Shown: positions 19,183-27,551 of the stretch, piece by piece
Position numbering within the stretch: position 1 is the first letter of the stretch
Layout of the letters: each line of letters opens with the position of its first letter
DNA from: Desulfobacterales bacterium
GTDB lineage: Bacteria > Desulfobacterota > Desulfobacteria > Desulfobacterales > UBA2156
DNA: 58,321 nt
Reading direction: 5' to 3'
NCBI GenBank assembly: GCA_011049715.1
Contig: DRHF01000343.1
Span: forward strand, 1 to 58,321
The notes under the pieces: model-generated
The model's input: only the letters and a program-made list of their open reading frames with translations
Told to the model about the DNA's origin: nothing
Database searches by the model: none
Position numbers and translations under genes: made by a program

Positions 19183-19392
19183 TATAGACTCAAGTTTCGC
19201 ACCCCCCATGGGTCACGGTGTCGCATCTGGTGTGGGGTAAATAAAATTTTTTGGAAAAACAATGAGGCAATCAGTTTGAACCGGTATCCATAAAATAATC
19301 ACCGTGCACAGGCACGCGATGGTCTGGTTTCTTTTTACCCTATGTCTGATGCGACTCTCCTTGAAATATCAGGTGCGAAACTTGAGTCTATA
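19183..19392 (+). mobile_element. MITE-like element, family A, copy 1 (full length)
   Basis: About 200 bp with terminal inverted repeats CTCAAGTTTCGCACC / GGTGCGAAACTTGAG; here the inversion extends outward to a perfect 21-bp match (TATAGA added on the left, TCTATA on the right). The interior, including CCGTGCACAGGCACGCGATG, recurs nearly unchanged at 27354-27551 (reversed) and 52002-52183, and shortened at 57960-58056. It encodes no transposase, so it would need one in trans. Confidence 0.85.
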
Positions 19393-19400
19393 GATATAAA

Positions 19401-19417
19401 CTCCAGGTTTCGCACCC
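19401..19417 (+). repeat. relic of a family A terminal repeat
   Basis: CTCCAGGTTTCGCACCC, 8 bp beyond copy 1, closely matches the left end of the same element (CTCAAGTTTCGCACC). It may be the trace of an older insertion or of an imperfect excision. Confidence 0.35.
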
Positions 19418-19470
19418 TTGATTTTCCAAAAATCCGTCTTCGGTGGATTGGAAGTGTGAAGTTTGAGAAC

Positions 19471-19806
19471 CTAACTGCCACGGATCATGATCAGAAGCAT
19501 CTTGAATCGCTTTATGGCCTGCAGGCCGTGGGATATATTGGCAGGCATAATAATCATCTCTCCAGCCGTAACGATCTGTGCTTTTCCGCCGATGGTTATT
19601 TCCGCTTCTCCATCCATGATATACACCACTGCATCAAAGGGCGATGTGTGCTCTGTGAGCCCTTGCCCAGAATCAAATGAAAAAAGAGTGATGTTTCCAA
19701 CATCTTTTTTTAATAGTGTCTTACTCACCACCGAACCGCCGGCATAAGAAACGGTATCTGCCAGGCTGAAAGGTACACCTTTTTCTGTTTCTGCTTTTCC
19801 TTCCAT
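19471..19806 (-). CDS. small single-domain cupin protein
   Basis: A 111-residue all-beta protein. FDSGQGLTEHTSPFDAVVYIMDGEAEI and AGEMIIMPANISHGLQA are cupin motifs 1 and 2 with probable metal ligands His, Asp/Glu and His. Single cupins of this kind bind a metal and small ligands; the function cannot be told. GGAG precedes the ATG at good spacing. It lies about 75 bp downstream of manA on the same strand and may be co-transcribed. Confidence 0.85.
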   Translation of the reverse strand: MEGKAETEKGVPFSLADTVSYAGGSVVSKTLLKKDVGNITLFSFDSGQGLTEHTSPFDAVVYIMDGEAEITIGGKAQIVTAGEMIIMPANISHGLQAIKRFKMLLIMIRGS

Positions 19807-19879
19807 ATTTTTCTCCTTATTTTATCATCTGAAATAACGATTTATCGTTTTTAAAATGGCAAAGTAACTCTCTTAGATA

Positions 19880-21082
19880 TCACATCGGAACTGCCGCCTT
19901 AAAAAGAGTGGCATTTCCGTTTATCATATATTTGTTCATCACAGAAGGTATAACAACAGATGTTCCTTTAAAAAGATCAACCTCCTTATCGCCATCCACA
20001 TCGTAAATGGTTGCGCTTCCCGCTGTACAAAATATAATTTCGATGCTTCTGTTTTCCGGACTTGAAAAATTAATTCCTTTTTTTATTTCTATGATCGATA
20101 GAACAAATTCTTCCGCAGGCGTTAAAAATACCCGTTCACAATTATTGATTTTTTTTGATTTTAGAATAGTAACTTCAATTTCTTCAAAATGAAGCACATT
20201 CAACAACTCCTGCACATCAATATGTTTGGGGGTCAGTCCGCCCCGCAATACATTGTCGGAATTTGCCATCAATTCTATTCCGACTCCCTCCAAATAGGTA
20301 TGGAGAAACCCTTCAGAAAGAAACATCGCCTGACCGGGCTTTAGACAAATTAAGTTTAAAAACGCCGGGGAAAGGATCCCCATATCGTATGGGTATTCTA
20401 AGTGGAGATTGATTATCCATTTAAATATATGGTTCTCCTTCGAATATGCCTTTGCATTTCCCAGCGCCTCAACGATCATCCGATCCTTTCTTTTTTTATT
20501 CATCGTCATTAATGCGTGGAAAAACTTTTTTAGCCCGAAAGGATTGGAGTACTTTTTAAGTTCTCTCAACTCTTCTTTCAGACCCTTTGGACAAATTTTC
20601 GTTAGCAAATAAATGATATCATAAATTTTCCGAAAACCGTTTAGTGCCCAAAATGAGGTCAGGGCACAAATACACTCTGGTTTGTGGTTATTATCTTTAT
20701 AGTTTCGGTTGGGTGCACCTATAGGCGTTCCTAAACGGTTTTCCTTTTCGAAACCCTCCTTTGCCTGTTTGATAGAGGGATGTGCCTGTAGAGAGAGCGG
20801 TTTCACAGCAGCCAAAACCTTGAAAAGATACGGCAGCTTGTTCTGATATTTTTTTTTAACCGATTGCCCAAGCATTTCTTGAGGATATTTTTCAATCAAT
20901 CTCGACAGTGGTATCCATCCGCCTTGATATCTGACCATGGACGGAGCGCCTGGGTGTGTTCCCATCCAGAGCTCAGCCTGGGGTCTACCAGATGCCGGCT
21001 GACCCAAAAGCTCAGGAATTGCGGTATGAGATCCCCATTCATATTCCCGCACCGTATTTTTGAGCAGACCAATGGTTTTCAT
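19880..21082 (-). CDS. manA: mannose-6-phosphate isomerase, class I
   Basis: A 400-residue protein of the type I PMI family: N-terminal LLKNTVREYEWGS, zinc-ligand motifs SLQAHPS and HKPE, and the signature YLEGVGIELMANSDNVLRGG, followed by the C-terminal beta domain. It interconverts mannose 6-phosphate and fructose 6-phosphate, supplying mannose units for glycans. ATG at 21082 is preferred to the TTG four codons earlier because the protein then starts at the conserved MKTIGLLKN. It ends in TGA, with the cupin gene next. Confidence 0.93.
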   Translation of the reverse strand: MKTIGLLKNTVREYEWGSHTAIPELLGQPASGRPQAELWMGTHPGAPSMVRYQGGWIPLSRLIEKYPQEMLGQSVKKKYQNKLPYLFKVLAAVKPLSLQAHPSIKQAKEGFEKENRLGTPIGAPNRNYKDNNHKPECICALTSFWALNGFRKIYDIIYLLTKICPKGLKEELRELKKYSNPFGLKKFFHALMTMNKKRKDRMIVEALGNAKAYSKENHIFKWIINLHLEYPYDMGILSPAFLNLICLKPGQAMFLSEGFLHTYLEGVGIELMANSDNVLRGGLTPKHIDVQELLNVLHFEEIEVTILKSKKINNCERVFLTPAEEFVLSIIEIKKGINFSSPENRSIEIIFCTAGSATIYDVDGDKEVDLFKGTSVVIPSVMNKYMINGNATLFKAAVPM

Positions 21083-21171
21083 TGTAAATTGCAAGGGCTT
21101 GATTTATTTGAGAGCTCGGGGATTTTTGATTGCATTGTACTAACAATAACGGAATGTGCAAAACAGCTTTT

Positions 21172-21819
21172 CTATGGCGTTAAAATAAGCTTTTGCCCCG
21201 GATGAATGGTGGCGTCGCCCGAAAGTTTGTTCAGACGGCGTAGCTCCTCTTCCTCCAGGCCATATTTGCGACAAATGCTATAGATGGTTTCACCCTTTTG
21301 GACCGTGTGATATTTCTTTTTCGTCGTTTTTTGAGTTGCAAAGGTGACCGCCTGCTTGGTTGTTTGTTTTGAAGCAGTCCCTGTTTTTTTTTGGACAAGT
21401 TCGTTTATTTTTTTCTCAACACGTTTCATTTTCAGCAACAGAGATCCTTCTACCCTGCTCAGCCGCTTTTCCAACCGGTCTTTTTTTTCCATCGTGGATT
21501 CAAGACGAGAAATTCTTTCTATCGTACCCTGGAATTTGTCAAACGCCTCTTCCAGATGCGTCAATCTGGTTTCAAGGGCCTGCACCTGCTCCATGTCTAT
21601 CCTCTTTTCATTTTCTGGGATGAACAAAAGAACAAACAATACAATTAGGGCAAAGATAACCACGGCAATCAGTCCGAAAGGCGTTTCTTCAGGGATTTTG
21701 AACAGCCTGGTTCTGCTTTTTTCATTTTTTTTATAAGATGAAAAATCCCTGCCGCGATATCGATCTTTCCCTGGATAATCTATGGTGTAATTCACATCAT
21801 CGGAGCCTTTTGATACCAT
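21172..21819 (-). CDS. membrane-anchored coiled-coil protein with C-terminal LysM domain
   Basis: A 215-residue protein. A basic cytoplasmic start (about 45 residues), one membrane segment (GLIAVVIFALIVLFVLLFI), a coiled coil at about residues 75-145, a Lys/Thr/Gln-rich linker, and a LysM domain at residues about 166-213 (YHTVQKGETIYSICRKYGL ... IHPGQKLILTP). It should sit in the inner membrane facing the periplasm and bind peptidoglycan or a related N-acetylglucosamine polymer. AAGG precedes the ATG. It ends in TAG. Confidence 0.85.
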   Translation of the reverse strand: MVSKGSDDVNYTIDYPGKDRYRGRDFSSYKKNEKSRTRLFKIPEETPFGLIAVVIFALIVLFVLLFIPENEKRIDMEQVQALETRLTHLEEAFDKFQGTIERISRLESTMEKKDRLEKRLSRVEGSLLLKMKRVEKKINELVQKKTGTASKQTTKQAVTFATQKTTKKKYHTVQKGETIYSICRKYGLEEEELRRLNKLSGDATIHPGQKLILTP

Positions 21820-21924
21820 GGATACCCTTCCCCAATAAGAATTGATTCATTTGTCATAAAATTCCCTTGTTTTTACGTAGAAGCATTTTTCACATAAATC
21901 AAAACAGGTGCAAATATCAAGAAT

Positions 21925-22157
21925 AATCAATTTTTAAAAAAGGTCAAAGCATTCACGTTAAACTGTGAGGCTTTATACCGTGCTGAAATCGAATGTGCAG
22001 AGATCTTAAAGCATATGAAGGTATTGTGGAATTCAATTTGAATCAGAAGGCAGGTGACAAAATGGTCATTTATTACCCTAGGAATTCCTCGGATGACAAA
22101 CTGTTGTAAAAAAGAATCGATCAACAAATCAAGTCGATTGAAATTGTGAAAGCATAG
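21925..22157 (+). pseudogene. possible frameshifted remnant of a small gene
   Basis: The interval 21820-22165 has no intact gene. On the plus strand a frame from 21925 to a TGA at 22039 reads AFTLNCEALYRAEIECAEILKHMK, and the frame two bases over continues protein-like (AYEGIVEFNLNQKAGDKMV, an internal TAA, then KRIDQQIKSIEIVKA and TAG at 22155). The two join well if one frameshift and one stop are ignored. The family is not recognised. Chance is a real alternative. Confidence 0.25.
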
Positions 22158-22165
22158 AACGAAAC

Positions 22166-22372
22166 TTAAATTTTTCCTGACCTCCCATCGTCACACGGTT
22201 CATCCGACTGTTCAAACCTTGAATGCTCTGCGGTGGAGGATTCCAGGCAGCTTTGGAGGTCTTTAGCTTCCTTCATAGGTTGATTACAACACTCCGGAAC
22301 CGGGCTATTTTCTTCAGTTATTTCAATCTGCTCTCCACATGTCTCACAATGGTAAAAACGTTTTTCGTCCAT
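22166..22372 (-). CDS. small zinc-ribbon-like protein
   Basis: A 68-residue protein. The N-terminal half has YHCETCGEQIEI and, 15 residues on, PECCNQPM: two Cys pairs spaced like a zinc ribbon or rubredoxin/desulforedoxin-type iron site. The C-terminal half is polar and unstructured. The start at 22372 is supported by GGGAG nearby; a longer start at 22399 would lack one. Function unknown; small Cys-pair proteins of this sort are common in sulfate-reducing bacteria. Confidence 0.65.
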   Translation of the reverse strand: MDEKRFYHCETCGEQIEITEENSPVPECCNQPMKEAKDLQSCLESSTAEHSRFEQSDEPCDDGRSGKI

Positions 22373-22583
22373 CGGTTTCTCCCTAAGAAAGAATTTCATC
22401 TAAGGTTAAGCGACCTATACTCAGTTCATTTATTATAAATATAATGATATTACAAATGGGTGTCAAGCCGCTCAATATTCAAAAAATCTGTTTGCCTAAG
22501 TTGTTATTATCATATAAGTAACCCATTTATCAACTCATTATGATGCAAGAATTTAAAGCTTTCATCTAAAGGCTCGATCTAAT

Positions 22584-22662
22584 GTTGATGAACTCGTAAA
22601 AAGATCATATTGCTCTCTAAATGCTCAAAGGCGTTCGCAAATGACTTTTTATGAGACTGCCA
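22584..22662 (+). repeat. repeat family B, internally deleted copy
   Basis: GATGAACTCGTAAAAAGATC, then TTGCTCTCTAAATGCTCAAAG and GCGTTCGCAAATGACTTTTT, match the reverse complement of the element at 54696-54846 except that its central 55 bp or so is missing. The join falls at a short AAATG repeat, as expected of slippage. It lies in the 380-bp gap before the epimerase gene, which otherwise holds only that gene's presumed promoter. Confidence 0.6.
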
Positions 22663-22752
22663 ATGTCGTTCTTTAAAAGAGTTATTACCCTGAGTGGTTA
22701 AGTGCATTTTGAACTATTGATGTTATAATCCGAAGAAACAAAAAGGAGGATT

Positions 22753-23727
22753 ATGCGCGTTCTCATTACAGGCGGTGCAGGATTTATCGGTTCACACCTG
22801 GTTGAAGAATATCTTATAAAAGGGGATGAGGTTTATATCCTCGACGATCTTTCAACCGGAACCCTGGACAATATCAAGCATCTTCAAGAAAACGAGGTCT
22901 TTAAAAATCGAATTTTTATTCATATCGACACGATTTTGAGTACCAGTCCGCTTCTTGAACTCACCGGCACGTGTGATGTTATTTTTCATCTGGCCGCGGC
23001 AGTGGGTGTTCGTTATATTCTGGAAAATCCGATGAAATCGATTAAAATTAATATTCAGGGCACGGAAAATGTCCTTAAAACATGCGCCAAGTTCAAGAAA
23101 AAACTGCTCATTACATCATCGTCCGAGGTGTATGGTAAACATCTCCACGCACCGCTCCTCGAAACGGACAACATTATCTATGGGCCTTCCAGTAAGTTCC
23201 GATGGAGTTATGCAGCATCAAAATTGATGGATGAATTTTCTGCCCTGGCCTATTTCCGTACGGTTGGATTAAAAACGATTATTGCCCGTCTATTTAATAC
23301 GGTTGGCCCGAGACAAACGGGTGCATACGGTATGGTCATTCCACGTTTTATTCAACAGGCTTTGGACAACGAACCGATCACGGTTTATGGCAGTGGCACC
23401 CAGTCAAGGACTTTCACTTATGTCAAAGATGTGGTTCAGGCTCTTACGGCTCTGATGGAAAATGGTGCGGCACCGGGAGAAGTCTTTAACATCGGTGGCA
23501 CTGAAGAAATCACTATTTTGGATCTTGCCAAAAAAATTATCAAAAAAACCGGATCGCAATCATCGATTAAAATGATCCCCTATGAAGAGGCATTTGAGAA
23601 AGATTTTGAAGATATGATGAGAAGGGTTCCAGGTATTGAGAAAATAAAAAAGCTGATCGGTTTTGAGCCTAATACCAACCTTGATACGATTTTAGAATAT
23701 GTGATCGATGACATGAAACGGTATTAA
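22753..23727 (+). CDS. NAD-dependent nucleotide-sugar epimerase/dehydratase
   Basis: A 324-residue extended short-chain dehydrogenase: [18 protein letters not shown] at the N-terminus, FHLAAAVGVRYILENP, ITSSSEVYG and the catalytic Y-x3-K in SYAASKLMDE, then RLFNTVGPRQTGAYGMVIP. Likely reactions are 4-epimerisation of UDP-sugars or UDP-glucuronate decarboxylation; the sequence alone does not decide. AGGAGG is placed ideally before the ATG. It starts a plus-strand group with two HAD phosphatase genes (gaps of 84 and 22 bp). Confidence 0.85.
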   Translation: MRVLITGGAGFIGSHLVEEYLIKGDEVYILDDLSTGTLDNIKHLQENEVFKNRIFIHIDTILSTSPLLELTGTCDVIFHLAAAVGVRYILENPMKSIKINIQGTENVLKTCAKFKKKLLITSSSEVYGKHLHAPLLETDNIIYGPSSKFRWSYAASKLMDEFSALAYFRTVGLKTIIARLFNTVGPRQTGAYGMVIPRFIQQALDNEPITVYGSGTQSRTFTYVKDVVQALTALMENGAAPGEVFNIGGTEEITILDLAKKIIKKTGSQSSIKMIPYEEAFEKDFEDMMRRVPGIEKIKKLIGFEPNTNLDTILEYVIDDMKRY

Positions 23728-23811
23728 AAATTCTCTGGTTTCATCTTCATTAGCAGCATCATCCCCCAATTTTAATCAGGGTTTTCCATCCGCTGGTTCA
23801 AGAAAAACGAA

Positions 23812-24498
23812 ATGAAAAAATATGACATCATTTGGGATTTTGACGGGACCCTTCTCCCATCAGAACCCTATGACAGTGAACAAACTCTATTGCTTGATAG
23901 TCTTTCGAATCGCTCACCAAAAATATCCTCTTTCTTCAAACTGCTTATCGCAAAAGTCGTTATTTTCGGTGATAAAAAAGAATGGCTTCGTAAAGTATTT
24001 AAAAGATCGTACGTATATCTTTTAAAAGGTACTGATATTGACGTTTTAGATCCGGTTGCTTCATCACTTGCAGCGAAAATCCCAAAAAAGGATCGACAGA
24101 TCCTATGGCAATTAAAGGAGCGGGGTCATCGAATGGTGATCCTGAGTTGTGGAACATGGGATTTAAGCAAACGGATTTTGGAAATGGCCGGATTAAGTCA
24201 TTGTTTCCTCCGAATCGAAGCAAATCGCTTCCAAATCAAAAAAAATAAAATTTACGGTATGGACCTTCGAATTCCAAATCCTGATGATAAGCTCAAATGG
24301 ATTCGTACACAGGGGTTCTGCCAAAAGAAATCTATAGTGGTTGGTGACGGTTATACCGACCTTCCCCTTATGAAATGGGCAGAAATTCCGATTTTGATCG
24401 ATCGAACTGGAAAGAAAAAAATACGATATGAAATGAAAGACTTCCACCTCATCTCATCTATTCCCGAGATGGTCGAACTGATAGCGAAATTCTCCTAA
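23812..24498 (+). CDS. HAD-superfamily phosphatase, SerB-like
   Basis: A 228-residue protein with the HAD motifs in order: WDFDGTLLPSEP (nucleophile and acid Asp, residues about 8-12), ILSCGTW (motif II), a Lys in DDKLKW, and VVGDGYTDLPL (motif IV). The helical cap lies between motifs I and II, as in phosphoserine phosphatase-like enzymes. It should hydrolyse a small phosphate ester in the cytoplasm; the substrate is unknown. The context suggests sugar-phosphate processing. Confidence 0.82.
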   Translation: MKKYDIIWDFDGTLLPSEPYDSEQTLLLDSLSNRSPKISSFFKLLIAKVVIFGDKKEWLRKVFKRSYVYLLKGTDIDVLDPVASSLAAKIPKKDRQILWQLKERGHRMVILSCGTWDLSKRILEMAGLSHCFLRIEANRFQIKKNKIYGMDLRIPNPDDKLKWIRTQGFCQKKSIVVGDGYTDLPLMKWAEIPILIDRTGKKKIRYEMKDFHLISSIPEMVELIAKFS

Positions 24499-24520
24499 AC
24501 TTATACCGCGTATTAAGGCA

Positions 24521-25525
24521 ATGAAACTAAAAAAATTGATCGTTTTTGATTTGGATGGCGTGATTATCGATGTCTCCATGTCATATCGAGAAACCATACG
24601 GCAGTCTGCCAAACTGTTTTTTAAAGGGTCTAATGCATGGGAAAGCCTTCCAGAGCCTCTTTTTTCACTCTCTGATCTTGACAAGGTCAAACAGGGCGGA
24701 GGGCTGAACAATGACTGGGACCTCACCTGTTTGGTGATCAGCCTTTTGTTCCCTTTTGTGAAAACCCCGACGATCTCTGAGGATAAAGATAATTGGGAAA
24801 GATATAAAAAAACAATCCAGCACTCGGATGTCACCGCGCTCGCAAAATTTTTAAAATCGTCCCATCGACCGTTAACCGCTTTGTTAAAAGAAAGGGGAAC
24901 CCTTAATGATGAATTTATACAAAGCCTTTATGTAGAAGATGTAGGGAGCGGAAATATTATCAAACAGATCTTTCAGGAAATTTATCTGGGAAATGATCTT
25001 TTTCAATCCACCTATGGCATACCAGCAAAGCTTTACACTGGGGAAGGATATATGAATCGGGAAAATCTTTTGATAGATGAATCGATCCTGAAAAAACTTT
25101 CTGCAAAGAGTATCATGGCGATTGCAACGGGTCGGCCTGAAGCTGAGGCATTTTATGCTCTGGATTTTTTTGACATCAGAAAATATTTTACCTACGTTTA
25201 CACCCTTGATGATTGTCTCAAAGAAGAAAAAAAAATCTTCAACTGTGAAGGAAAGAAAGTTGGCCTTAGCAAACCGAATCCGTATATGCTTGATGCCATA
25301 AAAGAGAAGAGTTGTCACGCAGTTTCCAAGTGTTATTACGTGGGGGACATGCCGGACGATATGATTGCCGCCTCAAGATCCAAAGCCGGTTTCATCGGCA
25401 TCGGCTTTACCAAATCAGCAGCAGACAAAAACAGTCGAAAAAAAGCGTTATTGCAAGCTGGTGCAGGCTATGTCATTGAGGATATTGATGTATTGGAAAA
25501 AGTAATGGAAAAAACATTCGCCTAA
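24521..25525 (+). CDS. HAD-superfamily hydrolase with large cap
   Basis: A 334-residue protein. Motif I IVFDLDGVIIDVS at residues 7-19, motif II IATGRPEAE, motif III/IV with SKPNPYML and YYVGDMPDDMIAA. About 170 residues separate motifs I and II, an enlarged cap. It follows the preceding HAD gene by 22 bp with AAGG before its ATG, so the two are probably co-expressed. Having two phosphatases behind an epimerase is unusual; they may act on successive intermediates. Substrate not known. Confidence 0.8.
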   Translation: MKLKKLIVFDLDGVIIDVSMSYRETIRQSAKLFFKGSNAWESLPEPLFSLSDLDKVKQGGGLNNDWDLTCLVISLLFPFVKTPTISEDKDNWERYKKTIQHSDVTALAKFLKSSHRPLTALLKERGTLNDEFIQSLYVEDVGSGNIIKQIFQEIYLGNDLFQSTYGIPAKLYTGEGYMNRENLLIDESILKKLSAKSIMAIATGRPEAEAFYALDFFDIRKYFTYVYTLDDCLKEEKKIFNCEGKKVGLSKPNPYMLDAIKEKSCHAVSKCYYVGDMPDDMIAASRSKAGFIGIGFTKSAADKNSRKKALLQAGAGYVIEDIDVLEKVMEKTFA

Positions 25526-25545
25526 AATAGATTTTCCTCGAACGA

Positions 25546-27273
25546 TCAGCGCATTACAGCATACCCCACTCCTTCAACTATCCGGCCTTTGTCAAGAACT
25601 ACAATACGATCGGCCCTTTGGATCGTGGCAGACCGATGGGCGATCACCACAATGGTCAGTTTTCCGTGGAGCCTATCGATTGCTTCATTTATATATTCTT
25701 CACTTTCTGTGTCTAATGAGCTGGTAGCCTCATCGAGCAACAGCAATGATGGCTCACGCAGCAACGCCCGAGCAAGGGCAATTCGTTGGCGTTCGCCGCC
25801 GGAAAGCCACCCTCCCCGGTCCCCAACCACCGCATCTAAACCCTGGGGAACACTGGATACAAACCCATCTACCGCTGAAAGGCGAAGCACCCGCCAAAGG
25901 TCTTTGTCCTCGGCATTCGGCAGGGCCCAGAGAAGATTGGCCCGGATGGTATCATGAAAAAGAAATGTGTCCTGAGGCACGTAACCTACCGACTGTCGCC
26001 AACGATGCAAAAAGTCACCCGAAAGTGGTTTGCCGTCGATTTTCACCGTGCCTTGATCCGGTGAAAGCAGCCCTAGAATAAGATCAGCCATTGTACTTTT
26101 ACCAGCACCGGAAGGACCCATTATGGCAGTCATAGTTCTAGCTGGAATCATTAGATCTACATCCCTCAGGGCCCATGCCTGTCGGGTTTTGTCGTATCGG
26201 AATGATACATTGGAAAAACTGATCCCTTTATTCAGCTTAAAAGGACGTATGGAGTCCTCCAAAAGAGGCTCTTTCGCAGCTTCAAATCTTTTTTTCATTT
26301 CAAGAACAGCACCAAAGGAAGGGATGGCGTTTGTAATCCGCTGCATACACTGTTGGATCATGGAAAACCCGGGTAAAATTCGAGCAAACAGAAAGACGAT
26401 GAGAAGCAGGTTGGCGGCCGGAATATGTACCAACACCACGGCTACGAAAAAAAATGCCGCAAGCGCAACCGCAGCACCGATCTCATAGTACATGCGTGTT
26501 GCTGTATTTATCTTCGCAAAATTTACAACCTGGTCTGTAATACCATTGGTTATTATTCTGAAGGTTTCTTGGTGCCGGTTTCCAAGGTTATAGCTCTTGG
26601 CTATTTTCATGCCTCCCAGGTGTTCGGTGATGGCCGTATACATGTTACCAACTGAATCTCTCAAATCCTCACCTGTGCGTTGGGCCTTACGGTTTAAGGG
26701 ATGCATCAATAGTAAAAATCCTATACCAAAGGCGAGCGAAAACACGGTCATTGGGACCGATAAAACGAGAGCCACAACTATATACACATTGACGATGATA
26801 ATTTTTCCGATCAGTTGGAGCAATTGCTGTGTTGCAAAGCCAACCCTCTGGATATCAATGGTCAGCACATGGGTTATGTCCGACGTTTTGCTTCTCAGAA
26901 AACACAGCCACTCTGCTCTGGAAAGAGCCCGGTACAGGCTTTGACGCATAACCTGAGTAAACCCGTTTACAATCTTTGAATTTAAAACCTCCCTGTACCG
27001 CGCAACGATTGAATGGGCTGATACGATCACCACGTATAGACATAAGATTGACGTCATATTGACCGGTAAACCCAGCCATCCGAGGACACCGTTTATGTGT
27101 GTTGCAAGTCCTTCTGCACCCCCTGTTTCTCCTAATCCGATCAATTCCAAAAAAGGAACAAGCATCACGAGACCGACACCCTGGGTCAGGCCCATAATTA
27201 ACATCAGGAAGAGGGAAATCGAGGCCCTTATCCCTGCGTATTCAAATAAAGTCTTTATATAGCGTATTAACAT
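25546..27273 (-). CDS. ABC exporter (fused membrane and ATPase domains), likely lasso-peptide exporter
   Basis: A 575-residue half transporter. Residues 1-320 contain about six membrane segments; residues 340-575 are the ATPase with Walker A GPSGAGKST, signature LSGGERQR, Walker B LLLLDEATSSLD and switch IAHR. It would function as a homodimer in the inner membrane. MsbA-like exporters are standard members (the D gene) of lasso-peptide clusters, where they export the peptide and give immunity. It lies downstream of the nucleotidyltransferase on the same strand, separated by a MITE-like element. A lipid or glycan flippase role is the main alternative. Confidence 0.82.
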   Translation of the reverse strand: MLIRYIKTLFEYAGIRASISLFLMLIMGLTQGVGLVMLVPFLELIGLGETGGAEGLATHINGVLGWLGLPVNMTSILCLYVVIVSAHSIVARYREVLNSKIVNGFTQVMRQSLYRALSRAEWLCFLRSKTSDITHVLTIDIQRVGFATQQLLQLIGKIIIVNVYIVVALVLSVPMTVFSLAFGIGFLLLMHPLNRKAQRTGEDLRDSVGNMYTAITEHLGGMKIAKSYNLGNRHQETFRIITNGITDQVVNFAKINTATRMYYEIGAAVALAAFFFVAVVLVHIPAANLLLIVFLFARILPGFSMIQQCMQRITNAIPSFGAVLEMKKRFEAAKEPLLEDSIRPFKLNKGISFSNVSFRYDKTRQAWALRDVDLMIPARTMTAIMGPSGAGKSTMADLILGLLSPDQGTVKIDGKPLSGDFLHRWRQSVGYVPQDTFLFHDTIRANLLWALPNAEDKDLWRVLRLSAVDGFVSSVPQGLDAVVGDRGGWLSGGERQRIALARALLREPSLLLLDEATSSLDTESEEYINEAIDRLHGKLTIVVIAHRSATIQRADRIVVLDKGRIVEGVGYAVMR

Positions 27274-27353
27274 CCTGTGCTTCCCACGATCACTTTTTGG
27301 TTTTCATCGATACCTCTTTGTATCCTTTCTAACAAACATTTCTGTTCTATTTA

Positions 27354-27551
27354 CTCAAGTTTCACACCTGATATTTTAAGGAAAGTCGCGTAAGGCATAG
27401 GGTAAAAAGAAACCAGACCATCGCGTGCCTGTGCACGGTGATTACTTTATGGATACCGGTTCAAATTGATTGTCTCATTATTTTTCCAAAAAATTTTATT
27501 TACCCTACACCAGATGCGGCACCGTGCCCCATTGGGGGTGCAAAACTTGAG
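27354..27551 (-). mobile_element. MITE-like element, family A, copy 2 (reversed)
   Basis: Read on the minus strand it matches copy 1 almost base for base from CTCAAGTTTTGCACC to GGTGTGAAACTTGAG. It lies between the nucleotidyltransferase and exporter genes and overlaps the end of the former: the stop codon (27500-27502) and about 16 codons before it are element sequence. Flanks show ATTTA near both ends but not at equal distance, so a target duplication is not certain. Confidence 0.85.

Noticed and set aside
19087..19293. Plus-strand open frame across the first MITE-like element
   Set aside because: Half of it is element sequence and the rest has no coding character; other copies do not keep the frame.
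21927..22127. Minus-strand 66-codon open frame
   Set aside because: It lacks a ribosome site, and the plus strand of the same interval reads more like protein, if broken.
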